From Pisaster brevispinus (Eukaryota; Echinodermata; Asteroidea; Forcipulatida; Asteriidae), in contig JAMKCF010000002.1 in assembly GCA_023634235.1 (NCBI GenBank), positions 3,869,001 through 3,933,000 on the forward strand: a stretch of 64,000 bases of DNA, given 5' to 3'. The notes beneath the pieces were generated by a model. The model was given only the letters and a program-made list of their open reading frames with translations. It searched no databases and was not told the origin of the DNA. A program made the translations under genes and the position numbers. Of this stretch, positions 1 through 11,934 are shown one piece after another (within the stretch, counting starts at the first letter, position 1; every line of letters begins with the position of its first letter).

Positions 1-540
1 ACCGTTGGGGTTAGGGGAGATGATGCTTTCTATTTTGTCACAGTTATTAAGTTAAAAGCGTAACAGTGTTGCTGATGTTGTTTTAGTTGTTGTTTATTCG
101 GGGGCAGGGCTCGAATTTGACACTGGACCGCCGGCCCCAGGCCAGTAATTTTGGCCTTGGGCCGGTAAACGCATGACTGGACAAGTCCGATGGTCTTGTG
201 TTTTTCAATTGAATAATAGCCACTGTGTAATATCTTTAACAGAGAGAAATCATGTTCAAATGGTGACCTTGACCCTGGTTCTATTGCGTATCAAAATATA
301 CAAACCCATTAAGACGAAAGAGAAAAATCTTATCACAGTGCTTGTTCAAACAAAAACAATTTACATGTTAAACTGTGTAGAAAGCTCTTTCTCATAAAGA
401 TTCTGGTCTTGTGAAATAAATTTTGGTCCGGTAAACATTTTGAACTACAAGCCCTGCGGTCTTGTGGAATTTTACCCCAAATTCGAGCCCTGCGGGGTGG
501 GGGAATTCCGAGACCAATCTTTAAAGTGGGAGGGGTTTAA
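1..540. repeat. Dispersed repeat copy; no gene seen
   Basis: This stretch lies downstream of the Nudix exon donor and I see no coding exon in it on either strand. About 90-500 resembles two other places in the window, 27062-27415 and 34985-35475. They share phrases such as AGTAA..CATGACT..AAGTCC, followed further on by TTCTGGTC(T/C)(T/A)GTGAA, AACATTTTGA.CTACAAG.C and CCCCAAATT.GAGC. All three copies have the same orientation. I cannot assign the family. It is too diverged to be sure of its ends. Confidence 0.5.
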
Positions 541-551
541 GTTGATCTCAC

Positions 552-1039
552 CAGACCTCTCCTCTGTGGGAAGACATATGCTTAGAGCGGAGTGTGAACA
601 ACACTGAAGGAATTCCATTGATGGTGCAGAGAGGAACGCACACCCCTGCTGTTTTTGGTGTTATCCCCTCTTTGAGCATCCGTCTAACAGTAGCAGATGG
701 CTTGATGGACAGCATAAACCGAATGGCTCGAGCTTTATTCTCATCACAAAACACCGTTGAGTTTATGGTAGAAGTTGGTCCCGAGTTAATGTATCGCAGT
801 GTTGGGTTCATCACACAAGTTTGCGTTTTCTTTGCTACACAAACTCTGTTTTGGCTTAGCGCGGAAAATGTACACTTTGGTAAAAAAGACAAACTTGATG
901 ATATAGTTGCTAAGGTAACTTGTGTAGAAAAGTTTCTTTGGCATAAGCAAGCTAGTAGTAGTTTATCGTTTTTAATTCTTGAATGTAAACTTAACAATGG
1001 TTTCCATTTTAAATGCATTTTTCTCAACAGCATTGCCAT
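552..1039 (-). CDS. NUDT8: Nudix hydrolase, NUDT8-like: first coding exon (partial gene)
   Basis: This is the first coding exon on the minus strand: 162 codons plus two bases, ending at a GTGAGA donor just below 552. From about residue 110 the reading is typical of the start of a CoA-diphosphatase-type Nudix domain: FMLSIKPSATVRRML, then AGVCVPLCTINGIPSVLFTL, R and SKHMSSHRGEV. In this family the text continues with FPGG and the Nudix box, which must lie on exons beyond the left edge. The first 100 residues are not conserved but are basic and low in acidic residues, compatible with a mitochondrial presequence as in vertebrate NUDT8. ATG at 1039 is chosen as the first in-frame Met after a candidate acceptor at 1061; 1033 and 1015 are later in-frame alternatives. 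Vertebrate NUDT8 is known as a mitochondrial nucleotide or CoA-derivative hydrolase; substrate here is inference. NUDT7 is the alternative name. Confidence 0.72.
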
Positions 1040-1375
1040 TATTATTTTGGGAGTTTAATTACTAGAAAACAACATTCCATTGAGCTAGTTCTTGTGCTGG
1101 TGCTAAAAAAAAACCTTCAGAAGTCATCACAGACTTTGATATGTTGGTTTGGCAAAAAAATAATGATGATGTCGCAGAGATCCACTATCTGATAGCTTTT
1201 TAACACCTGAGCAAGAAAAGAAAACAGACAACATTATCAATGTTATTAGTATTTAAACACAGTTATGGTTAATAAAACTTAAAACAAGTTACAACAAAAG
1301 TAAACGACGGCGAAGATACATGTAAGTCATGTGTCATGGTGTAATTAAATAATGTAGATCCTTCCTACGAATACT

Positions 1376-1640
1376 CACAAAATAGCCAACCTTATAATGT
1401 TGGGCTGTAATGGCTCTCTTTTAATTTAACATCGGTCTTAAAACTCTTATCATAGTGTAACTGTAATGGGTAGGTATGTGAAGATCCGTATAGATCGCGG
1501 CTGCATTTTCTGCCAGATTTCTGTTCCGCATCTACATCATGCGCGCTGGGGACATCCCCATAAATTCGTATTCTGAGTGGCTGTCGATGATGACGACAAA
1601 GTGAAAAATCCCCTCTTATATGCGCCATGTTTGATTTTTT
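1376..1640 (-). other. Candidate 5' exon of the Nudix gene, with an upstream ORF
   Basis: On the minus strand an ATG at 1628 in strong context (AAACATGGCG) opens a 78-codon frame that stops at 1392. A GTGAGT donor follows directly at 1379, and a pyrimidine-rich acceptor (TTGTTTTCTAG) lies at 1062 in front of the Nudix start codon. This fits a 5' UTR exon spliced to the exon at 552-1061, the 78-codon frame being an upstream ORF. The frame has no similarity I recognise. It could equally be chance. Confidence 0.22.
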
Positions 1641-2490
1641 GAATTGGTGAATGTTTTCACCTTCGCTGGAAAAGTTGAAGAAATTACAAGTTTTGACAGC
1701 ACAAATACCACTCTAACGCCAAATCTTACGTTATTGAAATGTAATCTTACATATTGGTTGTTATTTCGTCTTTAAAATCCTGAAGTTTCGTTAGATTTTA
1801 TGGGTCAGAACAAATTTTGACTGATGAGGTTACAGCCGGGTCTGTGGGCAATTGGCATGAACCACAAGCATTTTTATTCAAAATAGTCGCGTTTTTGGTC
1901 ACAAAATTCTAATCAATTACCTGTAAGATAAATGATGCTAATTAAGGAGCTTCAAATGCTTGTAATTTCCTTATTATTTAAGATATCTCAATAATTTTGG
2001 TATCACTGTGTAGGATTTTTCAAGCTCTTTCCAATGGTACTAAAAATTACATTGGTATTGGTTCACTTTGAATTTTTTCTTCACATAGGCCCCTACCTAT
2101 AATGGCGACTACGTACATGTATATCATATAATATATGATAAATTAAACGACCGATGCTAAATAAAACTAAAAGAGAGCCATATATTAATTATATTAAACA
2201 ACACTTACACAGCCAAACAAGGTGGGCTACTACGACTACCTATAACCTACAGTCACTCATGACAGTAGTCTACCTACACTACAGTAAGCACTATTACTTA
2301 GTACTGTAGCTGTAGTACAGTTCTCCCTGGTCGACCGTTCTCCCTAGTCTATTTATAGTAGTAGAGTAGGTCCCTAGTCTATTTATAGTAGTAGTAGTAG
2401 TAGTAGAAGTACTACTAGTACTATTACTACTCTACCTAGCTAGCCTCTAACTACAGTTGTGTAGTATTTGGTAACTAGCGGTGCTAGCTG
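1641..2490. other. Intergenic DNA without a recognisable gene
   Basis: No exon-like structure is seen on either strand. About 2225-2465 is simple-sequence DNA dominated by TAG/CTA trinucleotides and short palindromes such as CCTAGTCTATTTATAGTAG, which occurs twice. The stretch ends at the left target-site duplication of the transposon. Confidence 0.5.
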
Positions 2491-2492
2491 CT

Positions 2493-5400
2493 ACTGATAG
2501 TAGGGATGTCAACGAAGCGCTGAAAAATTTCTGCCAGCGTGAAATAGCCATCGGCGTACAACCAAACTCAAGCCAACATTTATGAATGAAAAAATGGCAG
2601 AATCAAAAAGAATATGGGGTGTTTACAAAGTATAGGGATCCCTCTTTAAAAGGAGATTATTTTCACCGAATTTAAGCGCAAATTATTATAAATAATGAGT
2701 GTTTGAAAATGCCATATTTTTGTGAATATGTAGTAATAATGGTAATTTGGACCGGCGAAGCAGCGGACATGCGCACGGCCGAAAATTGCATCCTTGCAGT
2801 AAAATTGTTTTCTCGAAATGTTCCTCCCATCCAAAATCTAAGACCTACCCCTCATTCGAAAGTGGACGATTCCAGCTTTTCCAAGATGCACTGATCAAAC
2901 GTAGTAGTGCCACCGTCTTTATGCTACGATCAGAAATGTTTTGACAAATCGTCGGTGCTACAAACTTTCCGGTTTTATGAATGTAAGAGGTAATAATTTT
3001 TGAATGTTTCTTACTTAATTACATTCTCTGCAATATAAAGGTAATTATTTCTTCAGGTTTCAAGAAGTATTTCCTTCTCGAACAAGCAGTAAATTGGAGT
3101 TGAATTTGTCACCCCACATTTTACTTTTCACGCCATACAAAATGAGCGGGGAGAGTCACGACGGCAGCGGTGCTCTCCCCGCCTTGCACTCTGAGCGCTG
3201 TACACGATTTTCTGGATGGAAACAACACGAAATTGACGATTTAGTCATCCAGCAAGCTGTACCAGGTATGTAGCTATATTGCTCTTTAAAAACAATCATA
3301 TATTTTTAATAATAAATAGAGATATTTAAAAAATAGACGAAACAAAATTAGCAGGAGTAAGTTTAATTGTTAGAACAGCGCATATTCAGTGGAGTAATGG
3401 CGGGTGCCGATCTTTTTTTTAACTTTCGCGCATGCGCAGTTGGACTAAGTTGGGTAGTTTCTATGTACTTACTCCCTCGTTTTTATCGTTTGGTATTAAG
3501 TTAACAACTTTATTGATAATTAGTTATTATAAATTTAACTATGAATAGTTCTTATTTTTAACTTTATAAAATAGATTTAGCTATATGTTTGGGCAGTCAT
3601 TGTGAATACTTTTTGGTCAGTCATTATGAATAGGCCTACTTTTTGTTCAATGCATAACAACAACGAAATTACAAAAATGTCATTTATTTTTATTTTTTTC
3701 ATATGATCTTTCAAGCACTTAGCATTTAAATTGTAATTGATAAACCCTTGGCTTTTGCTGTAGAATAATTAAGAATAATAATTGAATGTTTTTTTCTTCT
3801 TTTTTTTGCCCTCAACATTTTTAGATCACTGGTGGAAGAAGCCATGCCCAAACATTGCCCTAATAGAAGCAGTCAGGATCGCTATTGAGACTTCAAGCCT
3901 TTACTACAGTACAGTTTTCCCGAAAGTGTTCCATTCTCTTCATCTTAAGAGTCCGCACAGTTTAAGCAGTCTTTTGCGCGGAGTTAAAAAAAAAGCCACA
4001 CAAACTAACAACCCTCTTTCCCTGCTTGCCGAGGTTTCTGAAATTATGCCAAGCAGCAGAAAGCAGATCGGCCCTTGTTGCGAATCAGCAGGAATAACTA
4101 TCGCATGGCTTCAAAACAGTATAGAGGTTCTTGATGTTACTATAACAAATGAGATGGCTCTTGAACTGCACAAATACAGAAGATTGGTTTCAATGACTTG
4201 GCAAGAACTATCTTTGTTGTGGCCGAGGTTATTCCCAACGAGTAAAGTGCCCAACAGAACGCAGGCTCGAAATAAATTTACAGCGCTGCCAAAGAAGAGG
4301 GAAAAAATTCGCTTGGCGGGAAAGGATAAATTGAGTGACTGGCTGAGGTCTTCCTTTGTCACAGTACCATCAAACGCAGACTCTGAACGGAAACATCAGG
4401 AAACAGAACTCAAACAAGATGCATATGAACTAGACAGTGATAATGATGAAGATGAAGATTGGGAGCCATTTCTAAGTAAAGAGGAATGGATTGATTACGA
4501 AAAGTGCCAACAGGAACGTGAACATAATTTAGAAAGGTGTTTAAAAAGTTCTTTGAAATGTATGCACAGTATCCAAGAGCAATTACAGGCGACACAGAAA
4601 ACAGCTGCCAAAATGGAAAGGTTTAAAGACAAGTTTAAGACCATGTATCTAGATATCAAGGATGAGCACAAACAATCAAACACAAAGATAAAAGAACTTG
4701 TGAAACAAAACACTGAGCTTACAAAACAACTTGGGTACTTAAAACCTAAAAATATGAAGAAAAAAATACAAAACAGAGAAACCACACTGGAAAAAGTAAG
4801 ATCACAAAATCATGATTTGCTGCAACTTGTGGAAGAGTTTGAGGAGCAAGAGGCAGAATGGAAGCGAGATAAAAGAAACCTGAAGGAAAAGATACGCTCG
4901 TATAGCAACAAGATTGAGGAAAACCAAGATGGTTCTGCAAAAATGAACGAGTTGAAGAAAACAATAAAGCAACAAGAGAAACAGATTGAAGAACTGGAGA
5001 GCATCGTGGAAGAGGTTATGGAATCAGAGAGAGAGCCCATTCAAACATTTGAAAAAGGAAGATATTCAAATGATATTCGTGTGGTTGTCTATGAACTTTT
5101 AAGCATGGGTGTTGGGTCAAACAATGTATCAAAGATAATCAATACTGTTTTAAATAGAGTTGCAAAGATGACAGTAACACGTCTACCCAAACCCGTAATT
5201 ATTCGATACATGGCAACAGAGCAAGGAATGTTGGCAAAATATGCTGCACATGATGCAATTACATCAAGTTGCAATCCGATTACAAGTCATACTGACGGCA
5301 CAAAAAAAAAGGAGAAGCACTTCATCACTCACTTGGCATCCACAGACACTGGAACAGTGGCACTATCCCTGGATGAAGTCCTCACTGAAACATCAGATGA

Positions 5401-8400
5401 ACTCGTCAAGACGTTGGATGAGGCTCTACATGAGATTACTCGTCTTACTTCATGTTCAAATGCTGACAAAAAGAGGGATGTTGAGCGGATGCTCTGCCAA
5501 ATAAAGAACACTATGAGTGATCGTGCTGTTGTCAACAAGGCCTATGTCCGAAAGCTAGGTGAATGGAGGGAGAAGGTGTTGACAAAAGTAATGCCAAACT
5601 GGAACGAATTGTCTGAACAAACCAAAAAGGAAATCGTTGAAATTAACGATTTATACTGTGGCAAACACTTAATTCTCAATTTCCAAGAATATGCTACGTC
5701 TGCCCTGTTTCAGTGGGAGAAAATGGAAAGCGACGACAGACCACTAGGAAGACAAGCCCATTTACCGTGGGAAAGGAAGACGGAATCTGCAACATTGTGT
5801 GCAGTTCGGTCCTTCTGCAACTGCTATGGTCCAGACGCTGATGAAGCTGCGGGATATCCATTTGAATTTAAGGTACATTTGGATGACAAATTCCAGAAAC
5901 CATCATATCTTCAAGAATACCGTGGAAACCGGTTTAACATTCCCTTCCAAAATTCAACTGCAGTTTATTTCCATCGCAGTCATATGCAGTCATTAATTAA
6001 CACATTTCAGGACTCCCAAAAAAATAAATTAGTCAAGTCTGTCATGTACGATCTTGAAGACCCTATTATTATAGCTGGGATAAGAGCTATGGCTATGTTG
6101 GAGAAGCAGTTGACAAGCCCGCTAATGGAAATGTTGGACTCCAATCAAATTCATGTGTTAGACACCGACGTGTATTATACACGTGTCCATGACAAGATCA
6201 AAGAATGGATGCTGGACCCATCACAGCTTCTGATTGGGCAAGTAGTCCTTTTTGAGGATTTTCCTCCTAACAAAGATGAGCTATGGCAGACCCTGTTTGA
6301 ACCCGTCACAGAAGATATTGAAGACCTTACACGACAGTGCATCATCATCATCTGCCATAGCTTATTTCTTTGTATTCTTCGTCAGTTGGTTGACCATTTG
6401 CCTGGTGGCAAATTTTATCAAGCAGGTGAAAGACTCCGACAAGAAACTCAAAATTGTCCAAAACACAACTTGGCTCCAGAATGGTTGTTCTCCGTGCTTG
6501 ACAGAAAGAAAAGGGAGATGCCTAATGCAACCACATGTTCTATTGAAGGCATAATCTTGTGGAGCACGAACAAAACAGCAGATTTCTTGGAGGCACTTGA
6601 CTCCAAAGAAGAAGATAGGCTAATCAGCACAGCAGTACGGGAGAGTGCACTAGTTAGAGCAAAGTACCAGAAGAAGAGGATGGACATTAGGAAACTAAAA
6701 GCAAAAAAGCTTCAGGACCAAGAAAATAAAAACAAAGACAAAAGAGTAAAAAAGATGGAAGAAATCCACTCTGCAACGACAAATGCAACAAAGTACATCC
6801 TATGCAAGAAACCACAAGACGTAACAAAACTCAAAGAGAAAGTGAAAGATGCACATAAAGAGAGTAACTCATCACAAATAACAGAACTCACACTTGATGC
6901 TGTCAAAAATCAACTGCGATACTATAGGTCAATCAATTTTAGTTCTAAAATTGATTATAATTTGTTTTTCTTTTCACGGAAAAGTAAACCTTTAAGTCTT
7001 CCAGAACTTGAGAAGAACCTGCAGACAGTACTAGAGTTTTACAGCAAGTCTCAAAATGCGGCTGAAGAAGAGGCCTTGCCTTCTACTAGTTTTCACAAAA
7101 ATGTAACATCAACCAAGGAGAAAGATGCAAAGCGAGAAGCTTTAAAAAGAAAGCTACTCGTGAAATCCTCAACTTCACCAAGCAAAAAAGTGCGACATGG
7201 GCCTTTTCCTGGCGACTCTATTGTTGGTAAAAGAATTAGACACAAGTATTTATCACACGGGGGGAAAAGACACCACTACTACAAAGGAACTGTTCAAAGA
7301 ATTAGCACCAACCAAGACAAAGAGGAGTCCATGGATGAAGAAGATGAATCACTGATAGGTGTCATGCAGTTTTACACCGTTCTGTACGATGCCCCAAATG
7401 ATGACAAGTTTCATTCACTACCCCTGGAAAAAGACTGGAATGAAGATTGCATAGAATTCATTTAGAATATGATATTTAGTCACACAAGCACACAGAGAAC
7501 TCACAGAAAAGCACACAAAGGTTAGCAACATAATTTGTTTTACTTTAATTGCAGAACTCATTTGTGGTACAGAGTACATTACATTAACAATGTTTGATAA
7601 AAATGTATGTAATGATTACACTGAATTGAACCATCGATAGATAGGCAGTCCACTTTTATACATAATGAGTAATTTATGCAAATGTTCAAGTCAAATAACA
7701 CATAATTTGCATAAAATTGCTACCAGCGTAACTAATTACTTTTGTAGAACATGGGTATCAATCTACTTGTTAACCATGCCAAGTTTTGTCTTCATTGACG
7801 GTTGCAAATTTGAGTTATAACGTTTATGCATATTAATTAAGTGGCTGCTCCTATACTTACTGTACAAATGATTATGTAATTACAGCCTAATTTGAATAAA
7901 ATTGGAAATAATTAATTGGTACACATTTATGTAGTTGCTATCCTTAAATCACACAACTGTGCCAAGTTTCATCTTCATTGGACCTTGCGTTTTTGAGTTA
8001 TACCATTTACGCATATTAATTAGTTGGACTTAGTCATTGTTTTAAAATTTGATGACGGTCCATTGTCCAAATTTGGTGTTTTTGGTGATTTCCACGGACT
8101 ATATTTCAAAAACTAAAACAATGGGATCCATTTTTTTTTTTTTTTTACCTCTGTACTGGGGTACATTTAACCTTCTGTACAAAATTGAGGCGAGTTGCCT
8201 GATAAATTTGAAAAATATCAGGTCTGAAATATTGGAAAAAATGCATTTTGCCATTTTTGACCTTTTTTGGACAGATTATCGGTCATTTATTGCGATTTTA
8301 AATCGTGATATCTCGAAAACCGTTGGTCCGATTTTAAAAAACTTTGTATTTATGTTCATGGTTCACCAAGGACTACATGGATTTGCCATTTAAAACACAT

Positions 8401-8443
8401 TTTGACATAGTTAAAATTTTAGGTTGACATCCCTACTGATAGT
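2493..8443 (+). mobile_element. Complete-looking DNA transposon with 12-bp TIRs and 9-bp target duplication
   Basis: The element runs from 2502 to 8434. It starts AGGGATGTCAAC and ends GTTGACATCCCT, a perfect 12-bp terminal inverted repeat. ACTGATAGT occurs immediately outside both ends (2493-2501 and 8435-8443), giving a 9-bp target duplication. If the ends are read as TAGGG..CCCTA, the duplication becomes 7 bp (CTGATAG). The element encodes one long two-exon protein (3142-7465). Its right subterminal region holds two diverged copies of a segment around 7770-7845 and 7950-8030, both ending near CGCATATTAATTA-like sequence. An intact frame of this length plus clean ends suggests recent insertion. 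Superfamily is not certain: the TIR start recalls hAT-like elements, but a 9-bp duplication is unusual for hAT. Confidence 0.85.
3142..7465 (+). CDS. Putative transposase, 1,254 residues, two exons
   Basis: Exon 1 is 3142-3265 (donor CCAG/GTATGT) and exon 2 is 3825-7465 (acceptor TTTTTAG). They join in phase through a split Asp codon to read AVPDHWWKKP. In the spliced protein: an N-terminal region around the WW; an acidic patch (DSDNDEDED); a long coiled coil at about 290-447; a candidate RNase H-like core with Asp532 (HTDGT, followed by a beta-strand-like HFITHLAST), Asp607 (MSDRA) and Cys653-x-x-His656 (YCGKH); a lysine-rich helix at about 990-1020; and a C-terminal segment at about 1165-1254 (GKRIRHKY..YYKGTV..YTVLYD) that looks like a Tudor/chromo-type beta barrel. 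The D..D..CxxH order is that of hAT and related DDE transposases; the third acidic residue is not identified. I recall similar uncharacterised proteins in cnidarian and echinoderm genomes but can name no family. Function is inferred from position inside a TIR element. Confidence 0.75.
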
Positions 8444-10356
8444 GATAGTACTAGTGATAATGCTAAAATTGCTAGTGCACTGCTAGTTTAATTACACAGT
8501 GTTACAGTTTTCTAGTCCTGAGTTTTTAGGTTTAGATGTTACATTTAATATCATATCTCCTCCCATGTCCGACTATCTTTTAAATCTTGGATACTAACAA
8601 CATTATGATTTACTAACCACATGTAGAATTTCTTCAAGTTAAAAAGAAAGCGACATAAACTTACCTAATGACAACGTTTACGTTACTTTTTGCCGCATGC
8701 AGCAGACGGTCAGATCATCATGTCATCACCACTAAATGTATCTGGCGCCCTCAAGAGTCAAAAGGTACGAGCTATTGTCCTCAAAACATCGTGTTGCTCG
8801 AGGTACGTTTGCTCGACCCCACCTGTCACAAGGTGCTGGGCAGAGCGATTAATTAATTTAAATAATTTACTTGTTATCCCCTGCAGAAAACTAATTTTAA
8901 AGATTGTCTATTTTTTTTTTAGAAAAAGGGAACCAAAAGAAAGTTATTGCTCTGATCAAAAGTAACCCCAGTAACAACCGATCAGAACCTGTCTGAGAAA
9001 GAAGTCTTTCTTTCACTCAGCCAATCAAAGATTTTCTGTTAATTTATTCTGAAACTTTTTCTCTTCGAGCTTCCTCGGCAAAAAACACAGCCATTTTCTC
9101 TTTCGTCGAAGGAAGAGCTTGAAATTACACCCAGCACACTGTGGCAAAACTTATCACAGAGCAAAATGGTAAGTTAAACTAATAGTAATACCTTGCAGGA
9201 AACATGAATGTTAAGCGCTTAGAGGCTGGCCTGCAGTAGGCGCTATACAAATACAATATATTATTATTAATTATTAATGCAAGTTTTTCTGTGGTAACCA
9301 GCAGTAAAATTTAATTTAACAAAGTTGTGTTTTGGCAGGGGGACTTTACCCCAAAACACAAGCAAATGAATTAGTTAATTTTTCAATACAAGGTACATGT
9401 ACAAGTATCTTGGCCCCAACAGAAATTATTACCGATTTAACTTGGCAATTTTGGGTTACCTTAGTTTCACTGACACTAACATTTATATTAGTGATTCATA
9501 ATAATAATCAGAGAATTGAACGAAACTCATAAAGTCAACACAAAGTTCAACATGAGTCAAAACAAATTTGCCTTTCGCTGCAACATTTATTTACTCACAG
9601 TTATTATATTATTAACTTTCACAAAAAAAGAAATTAAAATGTCATAATTTAAGGGGGGGGGGTGTAACTTCGCTCACATTTTGAAGTTGTCCTTATAATT
9701 ATTAAATATTAATACCATGTACATTAATATAAGGGTTAGTTATGATAAACAGTTGTGGGGTTTGTGGAAAGAAATTCTGAAATCCAGACCATAGGCCTAA
9801 TATACTAATTCTCAAAGAGTCAAGGCGATTTAAAGAGGGTTTGATTTTACATCGTTTCATATTTTGTACAAATCATTGCCAAAAAAAGTCTGATTATTGC
9901 AAATTATGTTATATAAAATAATAAAATTATTCAATTTTAATCAATTATTATACCATCCAATCAATGGAATATTCATCAACATTTGTTTCTGAAATTATAC
10001 AAGATATATTCACAAATACTGTCATAGTTGGTTATAAATACTACATGTAGGTGCACTACCGTCAACTTTCCCCAAAGAACTTTATCAACAAAAACCATTT
10101 GAAACACTACTTGTTTTTTATGTACAACTCAGGCCTGGAAGTTCATCTTTGTGAGTGGGCAAGGCCAGTTTCATTTTGCAAAGGGCACTTCTATTTGGTA
10201 AATATTTTGGAAGTTTTTGAAGGGACACCAAGGTCAAGACCAGGCCAATGGAGGCAATGGCCTCCATTGAAATCCACACCTGAGAACTGGCTTTTTTTTT
10301 AAAGGTAAGAGTGATGTTTTGGAATACCCAGGGAAAGCTTGACAAGACATCTTCTT
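8444..10356. other. Intergenic DNA, scattered repeats, no firm gene
   Basis: No convincing exon chain is seen. An AAAATG/GTAAGT sequence at about 9163-9172 looks like a splice donor directly after a start codon, but no matching coding exon follows: the best acceptor, at 9339, leads to a stop after about a dozen codons. About 9213-9270 resembles a SINE/LINE tail (GGCGCTATACAAATA followed by TTATTA repeats). About 10133-10285 is a copy of a dispersed repeat also present at 16115-16262 and 27600-27775. Confidence 0.45.
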
Positions 10357-10644
10357 AACACGTTGACTACCGCCTCTGAGCATATTCGTAGTAACAGGTG
10401 TAACGGATTCTGCCACTACGAGTATACTCGTAGAGAACGAAAGGCTTTTGTATTGTTAATTGAATACACTGGCATCACTGAGAACGCAACAAATACGCTT
10501 CTGGCAGTGGTGAGGACATACATCCTCAGAATTTGTATTACAACATGTAGACACCAAAAAAGTACCTATTTGGTATGCGCGCATGCGCACCACACTTTGC
10601 AAATGGGAACGCCCTACGAATCTATGACCGGCAGTCAACGTGTT
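10357..10644. mobile_element. MITE with AACACGTTGACT termini
   Basis: The left end reads AACACGTTGACTACCG and the right end reads CGGCAGTCAACGTGTT, an imperfect terminal inverted repeat of 16 bp. The 288-bp interior contains GC-rich short palindromes (GCGCGCATGCGC). The long frame over it on the plus strand has no coding features. A target duplication was not found. Confidence 0.6.
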
Positions 10645-11934
10645 ACGAGAATAACAAACAAACAAAAATTTCCAAAGTTGTGTGTTATACATCTTTGTCG
10701 TACAATTTACGAAGTTAATGTAATCAATAACAATAGGCAATTTACAAATATTTTAGCTTTTAAATATTTAAGGGTAGAATACTGTTTTTTAAACGACACA
10801 AATGAACGATTATTTGTCAAACTTTTAATTTGTTTTGAGCAGCAGTGCAGCAAATACCATGACAGTGTTTAAAGCAATTGTAAATTAGTCATGTAGGTAA
10901 AGACCATTCATGATTTAATCTACTAATCACTATGAGTACCAACAAATACTGATATTCCATTGGCCTTTGACCCAGGTCAATATTAAGGTCACATCCTCAA
11001 CGTTTATAATAATCATGATAACACATTTTGTATCACATACAAGTTAAACATTTTAAGTTTCCTTAAAAATATCTCACCTTAAGAATTTATTTGCAGTTGA
11101 GCAGCCATTAATGCATTGCTTTCAAATGTAAATTGCACCTCTCATCAAACAGTCTCAAGCTTATTGTTTTGAAACATTCTAACAATGATTGAATTCAGTT
11201 TGAATCCAACTATTTCCAGTTTGGGAAAACATAATCAAACATTTTAGGCTGGTGGTGCAAAGCTACCTAAAATATACTTCTTGTAGAAAAAAGTTGCAAA
11301 CAATTTCTTTCCTGGTAACTGTTGGACTGATGTTGTCAAGGCTTGCCAACTTTATGTTACATTGTTTGCCTAAAAAATATATAACTTTCTTCTTGCTGTT
11401 TATCCAAGAAAAAACATTTGGTCTATATTTAAGTGTTTGAAAAGTTTACTCTTATCATCTGAAGGTAGCAAGTTGATAAAGCGTAGGGAAATACAACAAA
11501 GATCAATTTCAGATGCAACACATATTCTTTTACAATGTCCAAATTAACTTTCTAAGGATGACCAGTATCATATCTTGAACCACAAAAGCTCGTTGATGAG
11601 AATATTTCATAAAAGTTTATATGTCGTCATGTCAGTGCAGAAACGTTGTATCTCCTAAAATAGCACTTTTACGCGCAAGTTTGATTATAAAATGTTGTAT
11701 CTCACTTAATTACAAAAATTGTTGTAGCCCGTATGTACACACAAAACAAGTTCGCGCCGAGATTACAACGTTTTTGCACGGACCATTTTCCTGCAAGATA
11801 CGTTTTAGCAAAATCAAGATGAAACGTTTTGCACTGACTCAACGATACGGTAAGCATTACTTTACACACACTTTCAAAAGTACATGAATTAGATTAATAT
11901 TGCACAGTTTTTCAGCTTCAGCTTTTGTTCCTCA
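10645..11934. other. Region downstream of KLHL17, probable 3' UTR and flank
   Basis: This lies 3' of the KLHL17 stop codon on the minus strand and should hold its 3' UTR. Possible minus-strand AATAAA signals exist (for example TTTATT on plus at about 11089), but none stands out. No other gene is seen. Confidence 0.35.

Noticed and set aside
548..1058. Plus-strand frame of 154 codons at 594-1058
   Set aside because: Antisense shadow of the Nudix exon, which has clear family similarity on the minus strand.
8049..8393. Plus-strand frame of 114 codons in the right part of the transposon
   Set aside because: T-rich subterminal sequence after the end of the main gene; no similarity and no splice evidence.
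9332..9532. Frame with a hydrophobic segment after a possible acceptor, downstream of an ATG/GTAAGT donor at about 9170
   Set aside because: It has no ATG of its own, and joining the donor to this acceptor puts the frame out of phase and stops it after about a dozen codons.
10339..10872. Plus-strand frame of 177 codons
   Set aside because: It runs through a MITE with inverted ends (10357-10644), and its composition is not protein-like.
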